Shown here piece by piece: positions 24,331 to 33,775 of a stretch of DNA of 64,000 bases. The notes under the pieces were generated by a model that worked only from the letters and a program-made list of their open reading frames with translations, was not told the DNA's origin and did no database searches. How positions within the stretch are numbered: position 1 is the first letter of the stretch; the number at the start of each line of letters is the position of its first letter. Made by a program: the position numbers and the translations under genes. Source of the stretch: Eutreptiella sp. 'Long Island Sound 2002' (Eukaryota; Euglenozoa; Euglenophyceae; Eutreptiales; Eutreptiaceae); contig OZ038397.1 of assembly GCA_964036045.1 (NCBI GenBank), positions 28,236,263 to 28,300,262 of the forward strand, written 5' to 3'.

Positions 24331-24755
24331 TTGGCTGCGTAGCGCAGCCCAGACTCTTTTCGTCCTGACAGCTCCAAAGGAACGGAGAATAGCCCACTGC
24401 CAAAGTCGCAGTGCAAAGAGTAAGGACGCTGTAGGGACAGCATTTTAACCTGGGGGTTTCTTCTTAGAAAGTCAGTGCCAATGACAATGTCAAAGGCGTC
24501 AGTGTCCAACACTCTGCAGTGTTGGGTCACGGTTTCGTCGCCCAGACATATGGTCACATCGACCCCCCCCAAGGAATGGATGGTACGCCCATCCCCTACT
24601 CTTATGGCCACAGTCTTGGTCTTCCTGAAAGTTTTAAGCAGGCGCCGGGCCACTATGGAAAGTGTTGCACCGGTATCAAGCACTGCTCGAAAAACCCGAT
24701 CCCTGATTTTCACAAGAATCCAGAAAACCAAGTCCTCCTCTTCGGAGCCGCCCCC
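24331..24755 (-). pseudogene. E2 aspartic protease
   Basis: Directly follows Gag in the same frame after a single UAG at 24756-24758, giving the order Gag - UAG - Gly/Ser/Glu linker - protease. The active-site motif is AVLDTGATLSIV, with the later hydrophobic IVIGTDFL element of retroviral-type proteases. The frame stays open to 24129, but past about 24330 it is out of register with Pol. The Dam-like residues of Pol begin in the +1 frame near an AAAAAC run. So gag-pro and pol are joined either by +1 frameshifting or, more simply, by an indel in this copy. Confidence 0.8.
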
Positions 24756-26844
24756 CTATTCCTCATCAGGGAATTTCACATCCACTCCTGCAGCCATGAG
24801 GGACTTGGCCATCCAGGCCAAGCGCCTCTTCTTAGAATTATTCCCCTCAGGGGTAGCGTTATCCCCTTGGGGGCGCTTCTGGGGGACACCTGCGGCAGGA
24901 GCGGGTGTAGCAGCAGGAGTAGGCGTAGCAACGGGCGCTGATGAGCGCCTCTGGGGGTTAGGGGGTCCAGTCTTACCACCCCCTTTGCCACCTCCTTTAC
25001 CTTTATCCCCATTCGGGGGATTTCTGGCGGGCGTCGGGTTCTTCTGGCGCTCCGCCTCCTGACGTTTGAGTTTGTCACTCTCGCGTTTCTTGATGTGGCA
25101 TTCGTCCTCATAGTGACGACGCTTGCCACAGTAACCACAGGTGATGGTACACCTGAAGTGGTCCTGATGAGTCACAGTTTTCCCATCTTTAGTATGCTGC
25201 TGACGTTTCATCTGCAGCATACAGCCACTGCGAAGATCGCAGTCAGAGGCATGACAAGGTCCCCCCTTGTCATTGACAGGTCGGCAGTAAAACAGGGGGG
25301 GGGTGCCTGCATCAGTTGGAACCTCGTTCATGGCACGTAGGTTGCCCCTCCCTTTACCGCCTCCCTGGTTGGTGTTAGTGGCATTTTTATGCCCCTTCCC
25401 TTCGCCACGTTCAGGGGTAGGGGTACCACCTCGTCCCAAATGCTTCTTGAGGAACTTCTCCATGTGGGAGTCGTTCTCTCTCTCAAGAGCTAGCTCAATC
25501 AAGAGATCCACCAGTGTATCATACGAGTGGGTCCTGCTCTTCCTCTCAGAGGTTGAGCGGCAATCATCCCACGTACGCTGGGAAATCTTACTCATGAGCC
25601 ACAGGTGGGGCTCAGTGGCTCCGTAGGAGCCCACATTCATCCTCGAAAATAAGTACTCCATGCCGCACACATACTCAGAAATTCGCGCAGCGGATGGAAA
25701 CTCCGGGAGCATAGGTAGCTCCTCGATTTGTGTGCGTACGCTGAGGTCAGTCTCATAGACTGGGAATGTTTTCTCTAACCTCAGGAGTACCTCCGCCCAA
25801 GTAGAACAGGTTTTCACAATCTGTTTGACCTGTTTTTGCAAAAATTTCTTTTTGCATGAGCGTTTTAGCAGTGAACATTTGGTGGCCACATCCACATGGG
25901 ATTGGCCAGTCAACAAAAGGAACTCCGCAAATTCTTCTGCCCATTCAGGCAGGTTTTTAGGGTCGAACTCCGGCAGTTCCAGCTGGATGTTCGCCTGGGC
26001 AATTGGTCTGCCCATCTTCCCACCCCCCGGAGTTAGGCCTGAAGGCGACACGCCGGCAAGCCGGGCCAGGGCTGCCAGCCCTCTTCTCTCACTCTCTGTG
26101 ACAGGCACGTCCTGTAGGTCCGCCATAGGCACAGTCCTGGCACGGGGGTGAAAGGGGCTGGGGCAGGTAACCTTAGGCAACAGCCTTGAGACCCTCGATC
26201 TCTTGAGATCTTCGGCCAGGGTACTCAGCCCTGGAGAGAGAGAGAGGAACTCAGGCTTGGGTAAGGGTTCTGCAATACCCAGTTTAGCCTTAATGGCCTC
26301 TGATAAGGCCGTCACATCTGGATCTTCTGATCCAGACAGGAATTTGGCCAGCAGCTCGGCTGTTTGATACAGGGCACCGTAGGTTGGCCTTGGATGATGT
26401 TCTTCGACTCGTGTTGGGCCCACTTCGGGAGCCCTTGGGGTTGGGTACTCAGGTCGTAGTCGTCTTGGCAGGGATGCAGTAGACGGAGGGCCTGAGTGTG
26501 AGTAGGACCCTAGATCCGTACGTGGTCTGGACCCATGTACAGCCAGTGGTTCCTCTCCATCTTCCCCACGGATGGATTTGTAGTACTCATCGTGCATGAT
26601 GTACTCATCCATCTTCATCTTCAGCTTCTCATATTCCTCACGTCCTTCAATGGCAGTTGAGGATGAAGCTGGGCAATTGGATCGTGATACTGAAGCAGCC
26701 ACACGTCTGTGGAGGTGACTGAAGCTGTCTCCACCGTGTGCTGCTAAGGCCTTTATTCTTCTCCGCCCTTCTGCGTTCTGGATCTCCTTGGGACCCAGAT
26801 GCGCCACTGAGGTGATGTGGTGCTCGGTGTGGTGGTTCACTCAT
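24756..26844 (-). pseudogene. E2 Gag with CCHC zinc knuckle
   Basis: About 690 codons. The long frame begins after a stop at 26841 with no ATG at its start. A better start is the ATG at 26842-26844 in another frame (MSEPPHRAPH), which reads plausibly for tens of residues. That implies a one-base indel between about 26650 and 26840. The middle carries a capsid-like region (ELPEFDPKNLPEWAEEF and following, about 275-470). The C-terminal third has a Cys-rich patch and a textbook CX2CX4HX4C knuckle (CGYCGKRRHYEDEC), then a Gly/Lys/Pro/Ala-rich tail ending at UAG 24756. It would package the RNA in virus-like particles. The frame continues into the protease after the UAG. Confidence 0.8.
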
Positions 26845-27142
26845 TGGGTGGACCACACTGCCCATTTGTACTTGGACAGTTCGGATAGGCCAGGTCCTTA
26901 CACTTGGTGTGGACATTATGGACTTGTTGTTGAGCTTTTGTTCTGCACTTCTCAGGGTCGGTTCAAAAGGTCTCAAGGGACTGCCTCTGCTACCGGGAAG
27001 ATGTCCTTGAATTATGCCCTAGGTCTTTTGATGTATTCCTGCAAGTTGGTTTTGTAGTTGAAAACCCCAAACCAAAGCAGCAAGTAGAGCAAGGACTGAA
27101 TATGGATCGAATCAATGAAATCAATGATTGGTTTTGGAATCC
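26845..27142 (-). other. E2 5' leader; primer site uncertain
   Basis: Between Gag and the proposed right LTR2 start. On the minus strand a TGGATTCC sequence follows a TG...CA-compatible edge near 27142, but it matches no primer tRNA I recognise. The LTR edge cannot be fixed because the other LTR2 copies lack this part. Confidence 0.3.
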
Positions 27143-27720
27143 AGTGTAACACAGAAGGGCTGCAGATAGACAAAGCAGGTATATGAACATAGATTCAATC
27201 ACAAATGGATAAAGCAAAAGGTTTTATATGAAAATTGGTCAGACTCTAGCCTCAGAGGTTGCAATAGGCACTTCATGTGCACTCTTTTCGGTGAAATGGT
27301 GCTGGTTAGGACTGAGGGGCATAGATGTCAGGACCACACAGAAAATGACTTGGCCAAGCAACTGAATTCAGAAACAGTTACAAAGTAGGACCACAATAAG
27401 TGGTAGAATCAATTGAGTATAGGGGTCTTGGGGTGGGAGACCACTTAGGCTTAACCTCCAAGGCCCACAAGCATGGAATGCCTGATTTATTTTGATATGA
27501 CCTCCATGAAGGAAGGTACCTCCGCTCAGTTGAGTGGTAGGGGTGAACTTCATGGGGGGGCTAGGGTCACAACCCTAGTTACTTTGAGAAAGTGTACTTT
27601 AGGCTACAAAAGAGAGATAAAAACACTTAAGTTTGTCTCAGCATCAACAAAGGGTTTTAAGGGGGGCTTAGCCTGGATCAAGCCCTCCAAGAAAGACATG
27701 GCAGTGACTTTTTCTTACTA
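27143..27720 (-). repeat. Right (5') LTR2 of E2, truncated by satellite
   Basis: 27271-27720 matches the first 450 bases of the window. The part from about 27143 to 27270 is assigned by position only. At 27720 the match breaks after TTTTTCTTACT, where the left copy continues with CCCCCCTGGAG and this one enters the satellite. The missing part is the U3 side for a minus-strand element. Confidence 0.6.
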
Positions 27721-30700
27721 AAGGTGCCACTTTACGAAAGCACGCGTACAGCCTACCATACCACCACGCAGCAACCTGGAAATTAAATAAATGTGGCGTA
27801 CTAAAATGAAACTTTTTTGCAAAAATATGGAACATCCCCCTTCCAAATTGTCGCCTAATGCCTTACCGGGACCCTGAAGGGGGAGCTGCAAGAATTTGAC
27901 ACAAAGTCCCGAATTGAATTTTTAGATATTGTGTCGGCAAGTATCACCGCACTTCATTATGAAAGCACCTGGATCTGACGCCAAGCCATACCATACCATG
28001 CCAAGCCAAGCCAGCCATGCCTTGGCTTGAGAAGACGAGGCGAGCGAGCACGCCCGTGGGCGTGGCGGGGCCTGCAATGGCAGTGTGGGTGTGTGATGGC
28101 AGTGGACCAGAGTGAAAATTCCAAAGGGTAGGGCCAAAGGTGCCACTTTACGAAAGCACGCGTACAGCCTACGCTACCACCACGCAGCAACCTGAAAATC
28201 AAATAAATGTGGCGTACCAAAATGAAACTTTTTTGCAAAAATATGGAACATCCCCCTTCTAAATTGTCGCCTAATGCCTTACCGGGACCCTGAAGGGGGA
28301 GCTGCAAGAATTTGACAGAAAGTTCCGAATTGAATTTTTAGATATTGTGTCCGCAAGTATCACCGCACTTCATTATGAAAGCACCTGGATCTGACGCCAA
28401 GCCATACCAAACCATGCCAAGCCAAGCCAGCCATGCCTTGGCCTGACGAGACGAGGCGAGGGAGCGCGCGCGTGGGGGTGGCGGGGCCTGCAATGGCAGT
28501 GAAGGTGTGTGATTGCAGTGGACCAGAGTGAAAATTACAAAGGGTAGGGCCAAAGGTGCCACTTTACGAAAGCACGCGTACAGCCTACCCTACCACCACA
28601 CAGCAACCTGGAAATCCAATAAATGTGGCGTACCAAAATGAAACCCTTTTGCAAAAATATGGGACATCCCCCTTCTAAATTGTCGCCTAATGCCTTACCG
28701 GGACCCTGAGGGGGGAGCTGCAAGATTTTGACAGAAAGTCCCGAATGGAACCTTTAGATATTGTGTCCGCAAGTACCACCGCACTTCTTTATGAAAGCAC
28801 CTGGATCTGACGCCAAGCCATACCATACCATGCCAAGCCAAGCCAGCCATGCCTTGGCTTGACGAGACGAGGCGAGGGAGCGAGCGCATGGGGGTGGCAG
28901 GGGCTGCAATGGCAGTGTGGGTGTGTGATGGCAGTGTACCAGAGTGAAAATTCCAAAGGGTAGGGCCAAAGGTGCCACTTTACGAAAGCACGCATACAGC
29001 CTACCCTACCACCACGCAGCAACCTCGAAATCCAAAAAATGTGGCGTACCAAAATGAAACTTTTTTGCAAAAATATGGAACATCTGCCTTCTGAAATGTC
29101 GCCCAATGCCTTACCGGGACCCTGAAGGGGGAGCTGCAAGAATTTGACAGAAAGTCCCGAATTGAATTTTTAGATATTGTGTCGGCAAGTATCACCGCGC
29201 TTCATTATGAAAGCACCTGGATCTGACGCCAAGCCATACCATACCATGCCAAGCCAAGCCAGCCATGCCTTGGCTTGACGAGACGAGGCGAGCGAGCACG
29301 CCCGTGGGGGTGGCGGGGCCTGCAATGGCAGTGAAGGTGTGTGATTGCAGTGGACCAGAGTGAAAATTCCAAAGGGTAGGGCCAAAGGTGCCACTTTACG
29401 AAAGCACGCGTACAGCCTACCCTACCACCACACAGCAACCTGGAAATCCAATAAATGTGGCGTACCAAAATGAAACTTTTTTGCAAAAATATGGAACATC
29501 CGCCTTCTAAATTGTCGCCTAATACCTTACCGGGACCCTGAAGGGGGAACTGCAAGAATTTGACAGAAAGTCCCGAATTGAACTTTTAGATATTGTGTCC
29601 GCAAGTACCACCGCACTTCATTATGAAAGCACCTGGATCTGACGCCAAGCCATACCATACCATGCCAAGCCAAGCCAGCCATGCCTTGGCTTGACGAGAC
29701 GAGGCGAGCGAGCGCGCGCGTGGGGGTGGCGGGGGCTGCAATGGCAGTGTGGGTGTGTGATGGCAGTGTACCAGAGTGAAAATTCCAACGGGTAGGGCCA
29801 AATGTGCCACTTTACCAAAGCACGCGTACCGCCTGGCCTACCACCACGCAGCAACCTGAAAATCGCATAAATGTGGCGTACCAGAATGAAACTTTTTTGC
29901 AAAAATATGGAACATCCCCCTTCTAAATTGTCGCCTAATGCCTTACCGGGACCCTGAAGGGGGAGCTGCAAGAATTTGACAGAAAGTCCCGAATTGAATT
30001 TTTAGATATTGTGTCCGCAAGTACCACCGCACTTCATTATGAAAGCACCTGGATCTGACGCCAAGCCATACCATGCCAAGCCAAGCCAAGCCAGCCATGC
30101 CTTGGCTTGACGAGACGAGGCGAGCGAGCGCGCGCGTGGGGGTGGCGGGGCCTGCAATGGCAGTGTGGGTGTGTGAGGGCAGTGTACCAGAGTGAAAATT
30201 CCAAAGGGTAGGGCCAAAGGTGCCACTTTACGAAAGCACGCGTACAGCCTACCCTACCACCACACAGCAAACTGGAAATCCAATAAATGTGGCATACCAA
30301 AATGAAATTTGTTTGCAAAAATATGGAACATCCCCCTTCTAAATTGTCGCCTAATGCCTTCCCGGGACCCTGAAGGGGGAGCTGCAAGAATTTGACAGAA
30401 AGTCCCGAATTGAACTTTTAGATATTGTGTCCGCAAGTACCACCGCACTTCATTATGAAAGCACCTGGTTCTGACGCCAAGCCATACCATACCATGCCAA
30501 GCCAAGCCAGCCATGACTTGGCTTGACGAGACGACGCGAGCGAGCGCGCGCGCGGGGGTGGCGGGGGCTGCAATGGCAGTGTGGGTGTGTGATGGCAGTG
30601 TACCAGAGTGAAAATTCTAACTGGTAGGGCCAAAGGTGCCACTTTACCAAAGCACGCGTACCGCCTGGCCTACCACCACGCAGCAACCTGGAAATCGCAT

Positions 30701-32128
30701 AAATGTGGCGTATTAAAATGAAACTTTTTTGCAAAAATATGGAACGTCCCCCTTCTAAATTGTCGCCTAATGCCTTACCGGGACCCTGAAGAGGGAGCTG
30801 CAAGAATTGGACAGAAAGTCCCGAATTGAATTTTTAGATATTGTGTCCGCAAGTACCACCGCACTTCATTATGAAAGCACCTGGATCTGACGCCAAGCCA
30901 TACCATACCATGCCAAGCCAAGCCAGCCATGCCTTGGCTTGACGAGACGAGGCGAGCGAGCGCGCGCGTGGGGGTGGCGGGGCCTGCAATGGCAGTGAAG
31001 GTGTGTGATGGCAGTGGACCAGAGTGAAAATTCCAAAGGGTAGGGCCAAAGGTGCCACTTTACGAAAGCACGCGTACAGCCTACCCTACCACCACGCAGC
31101 AACCTGGAAATCCAATAAATGTGGCGTGCCAAAATGAAACTTTTTTGCAAAAATATGGAACATCCCCCTTCTAAATTGTCGCCTAATGCCTTACCTGGGC
31201 CCCTGAAGGGGGAGCTGCAAGAATTCGACAGAAAGTCCCGGATTGAATTTTTAGATATTGTGTCCGCAAGTACCACCGCACTTCATTATGAAAGCCCCTG
31301 GATCTGACGCCAAGCCATACCATACCATGCGAAGCCAAGCCAGCCATGACTTGGCTTGACGAGACGAGGCGAGCGAGCGCGCGCGCGGGCGTGGCGGGGG
31401 CTGCAATGGCAGTGTGGGTGTGTGATGGCAGTGGACCAGAGTGAAAATTCCAACGGGTAGGGCCAAAGGTGCCACTTTACGAAAGCACGCGTACAGCCTA
31501 CCCTACCACCACGCAGCAACCTGGAAATCCAATAAATGTGGCGTACCAAAATGAAACTTTTTTGCAAAAATATGGAACATGCTCCTTCTAAATTGTCGCC
31601 TAATGCCTTACTGGGACCCTGAAGGGGGAGCTGCAAGAATTTGACAGAAAGTCCCGAATTGAATTTTTAGATATTGTGTCCGCAAGTACCACCGCACTTC
31701 ATTATGAAAGCACCTGGATCTGACGCCAAGCCATACCATACCATGCCAAGCCAAGCCAGCCATGCCTTGGCTTGACGAGACGAGTGCGAGCGAGCGCGCG
31801 CGTGGGGGTGGCGGGGGCTGCAATGGCAGTGTGGTGGTGTAATGGCAGTGGACCAGAGTGAAAATTCCAAAGGGTAGGGCCAAAGGTGCCACTTTACCAA
31901 AGCACGCGTACCGCCTGGCCTACCACCACGCAGCAACCTGAAAATCGCATAAATGTGGCGTACCAAAATGAAACTTTTTTTGCAAAAATATGGAACATCC
32001 CCCTTCTAAATTGTCGCCTAATGCCTTACCGGGACCCTGAAGGGGGAGCTGCAAGAATTTGACAGAAAGTCCCAAATTGAATTTTTAGATATTGTGTCCG
32101 CAAGTACCACCGCACTTCATTATGAAAG
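27721..32128. repeat. 416-bp satellite array, left block (about 10.6 units)
   Basis: Tandem direct repeats with a 416-base period; for example, the GAAAGCACCTGGATCTGACG start recurs near 27961, 28377, 28793, 29209 and 29625. The array begins mid-unit against LTR2 and is split from the right block by the insertion of E3. Units differ by a few percent in this block and show no evident higher-order pattern. Each unit has an inverted repeat (CAAGCCAAG ... CTTGGCTTG), a GC-alternating tract and AT-rich segments. No gene is seen. Confidence 0.95.
32124..32128 (+). other. Target-site duplication of E3, left copy (GAAAG)
   Basis: GAAAG occurs directly before the 5' LTR and again at 43059-43063 directly after the 3' LTR. 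Removing the element and one copy restores an uninterrupted satellite unit (TTATGAAAGCACCTGG). Confidence 0.95.
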
Positions 32129-32661
32129 TGTAAGTGCGGCTAACCCCCATCTGCTCAGATTTTCACAGATCTGCCCCAGATTAACTACATTTTGGTCATT
32201 TTCTTTGCTTCGGCGGAATCACCGCCTCGCAGCTCAGTCTCAGGATCAGACCTATATATTTCTGAGATGCCGGATCTGATTCCGCGGTACATTCCCCGTA
32301 AATCCGCCGCGTTCCGATCATTTAGCTGGAATCGCCATTTGCCGCTGACGCGCGCTCGCGGGCCAGATCGGCCAAATATTTTTCACAATTGGATTTATTT
32401 AAATCTTTTCAGACAGATATGGACACTCAGATGTGCATAGAATAATCCGCATCAATTTTCTTCATAGACTGGGATTTTCTGCCGGATAACACTCAACATG
32501 GATCTTGCTTCAGTTGTTGCTGCTCTCGCCTCCGTTGGTGTTCGAGTCTCCGGTTCTACCCCCAATAGCAGCGTTCAGGTCGACTCCTCGCGTGCCTGCC
32601 CCACTGGTCTTGCCGGCCCCGAGCCCTCCGGCACCATCAACGACCCAGGGCAGCACTTTCA
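32129..32661 (+). repeat. 5' LTR of E3
   Basis: 533 bases from TGTAAGTG to CACTTTCA, repeated at 42526-43058. It carries a TATA-like box at 32253-32260 and, unusually, the ATG of the first open frame at 32498, so the LTR encodes about 54 N-terminal residues of that protein. Confidence 0.95.
32253..32260 (+). promoter_or_regulatory. TATA-like box in the E3 5' LTR
   Basis: TATATATT about 125 bases into the LTR, upstream of the first ATG. Transcription would be expected to start some 25-35 bases downstream, near 32285. This is inferred from position and no start site is shown. Confidence 0.45.
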
Positions 32662-33775
32662 TGGTAGCAGAGGCTACCTGAATGTTGTTCCTTTGGAGTC
32701 CCAACCACAGTTAGCTCCCCAGTACGGCCCCGTAGACTCCGCCGCTCCTGGAGACGTAACAATTACGCTGCCGTGGTGCTGTGCGAACGAGGCCTTGAGA
32801 GGAATGCCTTGCGCAAGCCCAAGCTGCCCAAGAAGAACACAAATCAGCAGCTGTGGGGACCCAAATTATCCTAATCCCAGTCGAAATTGGCCATCAAGCA
32901 GCTGGAATCTCCCACCCTACGACGATGGCAACGCTCCGGTAGACCTTACAGAGCTGGCAGGTACCGGCATCCCTTACCAATGTCCCACATTCGAGACCGT
33001 CGAAGCCGACATTGACGACATTGAGATGGGTGGTCCAGGTGAGGTACCTAGCTATAATCGACCAGTCTCTTGGGCACAATGGGACGACCATTTGTCTCCA
33101 GAAGTGACCCGTAACCTTGAGGCGCTTGAGGCCCTTTGTCTATTAGCCACGTCTAAGCTGATAGGACAAGAAAGAATCGCCTCTGATTTTCTAATGGAAT
33201 ATTTTTTCCTTCTTCAAGAAGAAATTAATACCAGGATGTGGTGGCGTTCTCAAGAAGATGACTCTTTTGCCATTTTTTCGCAGATCTGGGAGGCAAGCCC
33301 CTTCCCGAAGGAGAAGACCAAGGCACCTGTTGCCGGGCCCTCCGCCCCTCATCCCCCTGTTTCCATCCGCGACGATCTAGCCGCCGCGGTTGAGGAAGGA
33401 ATTTTAGAGGCAGCCAGGCAGGCAAGTCTGGAAATTAGGGCTGAAGGAGCTCCCCAAGTGGACTCCTGGCTGCGAACCACTGAGATTAGCGGTCCGACAG
33501 CCTGCTCAGGCCCTTCAGGACACGGTATGTACTGTCCTGCCGACTGCTCCTGCAGATTCCAGCGAGATACTGAGCTCCAATTGCTCAAAGATCAAATGCA
33601 ACTCATCATTCAAACGCTGGGAATTAAAGATCTTTTCAAGACGCACATGCGGTCTGAGGGCGCATCATCGGTGGAACAAGCAACAGAACCGTCGGAGGAG
33701 TCGACAGAAGTTTTTCAATTGCTCCTTCGGTGGACTCCAAGACCACCGATGCAAGGATCAGCAGGACCAAGCTAA
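32498..33775 (+). CDS. E3 ORF1, Gag-leader protein starting inside the LTR
   Basis: 425 codons from an ATG inside the 5' LTR, running through the LTR edge and the primer-binding site. No known domain is recognised. The N-terminal part is Ser/Pro/Ala-rich; the middle has Cys-containing stretches and an acidic segment; the C-terminal part has an amphipathic region (ELQLLKDQMQLIIQTLGI) that may be a short coiled coil. Gag proper follows in the -1 frame, overlapping by about 118 bases (33658-33775) with no good start codon of its own. ORF1 may therefore be the N-terminal part of Gag, joined by frameshifting or once in frame. No canonical slippery heptamer is seen; the T5 run at 33711 is the nearest candidate. 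Confidence 0.6.
   Translation: MDLASVVAALASVGVRVSGSTPNSSVQVDSSRACPTGLAGPEPSGTINDPGQHFHGSRGYLNVVPLESQPQLAPQYGPVDSAAPGDVTITLPWCCANEALRGMPCASPSCPRRTQISSCGDPNYPNPSRNWPSSSWNLPPYDDGNAPVDLTELAGTGIPYQCPTFETVEADIDDIEMGGPGEVPSYNRPVSWAQWDDHLSPEVTRNLEALEALCLLATSKLIGQERIASDFLMEYFFLLQEEINTRMWWRSQEDDSFAIFSQIWEASPFPKEKTKAPVAGPSAPHPPVSIRDDLAAAVEEGILEAARQASLEIRAEGAPQVDSWLRTTEISGPTACSGPSGHGMYCPADCSCRFQRDTELQLLKDQMQLIIQTLGIKDLFKTHMRSEGASSVEQATEPSEESTEVFQLLLRWTPRPPMQGSAGPS
32662..32673 (+). other. E3 primer-binding site, initiator-Met tRNA
   Basis: TGGTAGCAGAGG directly abuts the 5' LTR. It is complementary over 12 bases to the 3' end expected for a eukaryotic initiator methionine tRNA (CCTCTGCTACCA), the usual primer of many Ty3/gypsy and copia elements. 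It lies inside the first open frame. Confidence 0.85.

Larger units (their letters stand above)
17054..27720 (-). mobile_element. Element 2 (E2): Ty3/gypsy chromodomain retrotransposon, degenerate
   Basis: Read right to left: truncated 5' LTR2 (to 27720), leader, Gag with a CCHC zinc knuckle, aspartic protease, Dam-like domain, RT, RNase H, integrase, chromodomain, short 3' untranslated region, 3' LTR2. Gag and protease share a frame separated by one UAG. The protease-to-Pol junction is out of register and an extra UAG lies in the Dam-like domain. The right end abuts the satellite array at 27720 with the U3 side of the 5' LTR missing, and the left end abuts E1. No target duplication can be read. 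Confidence 0.75.
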
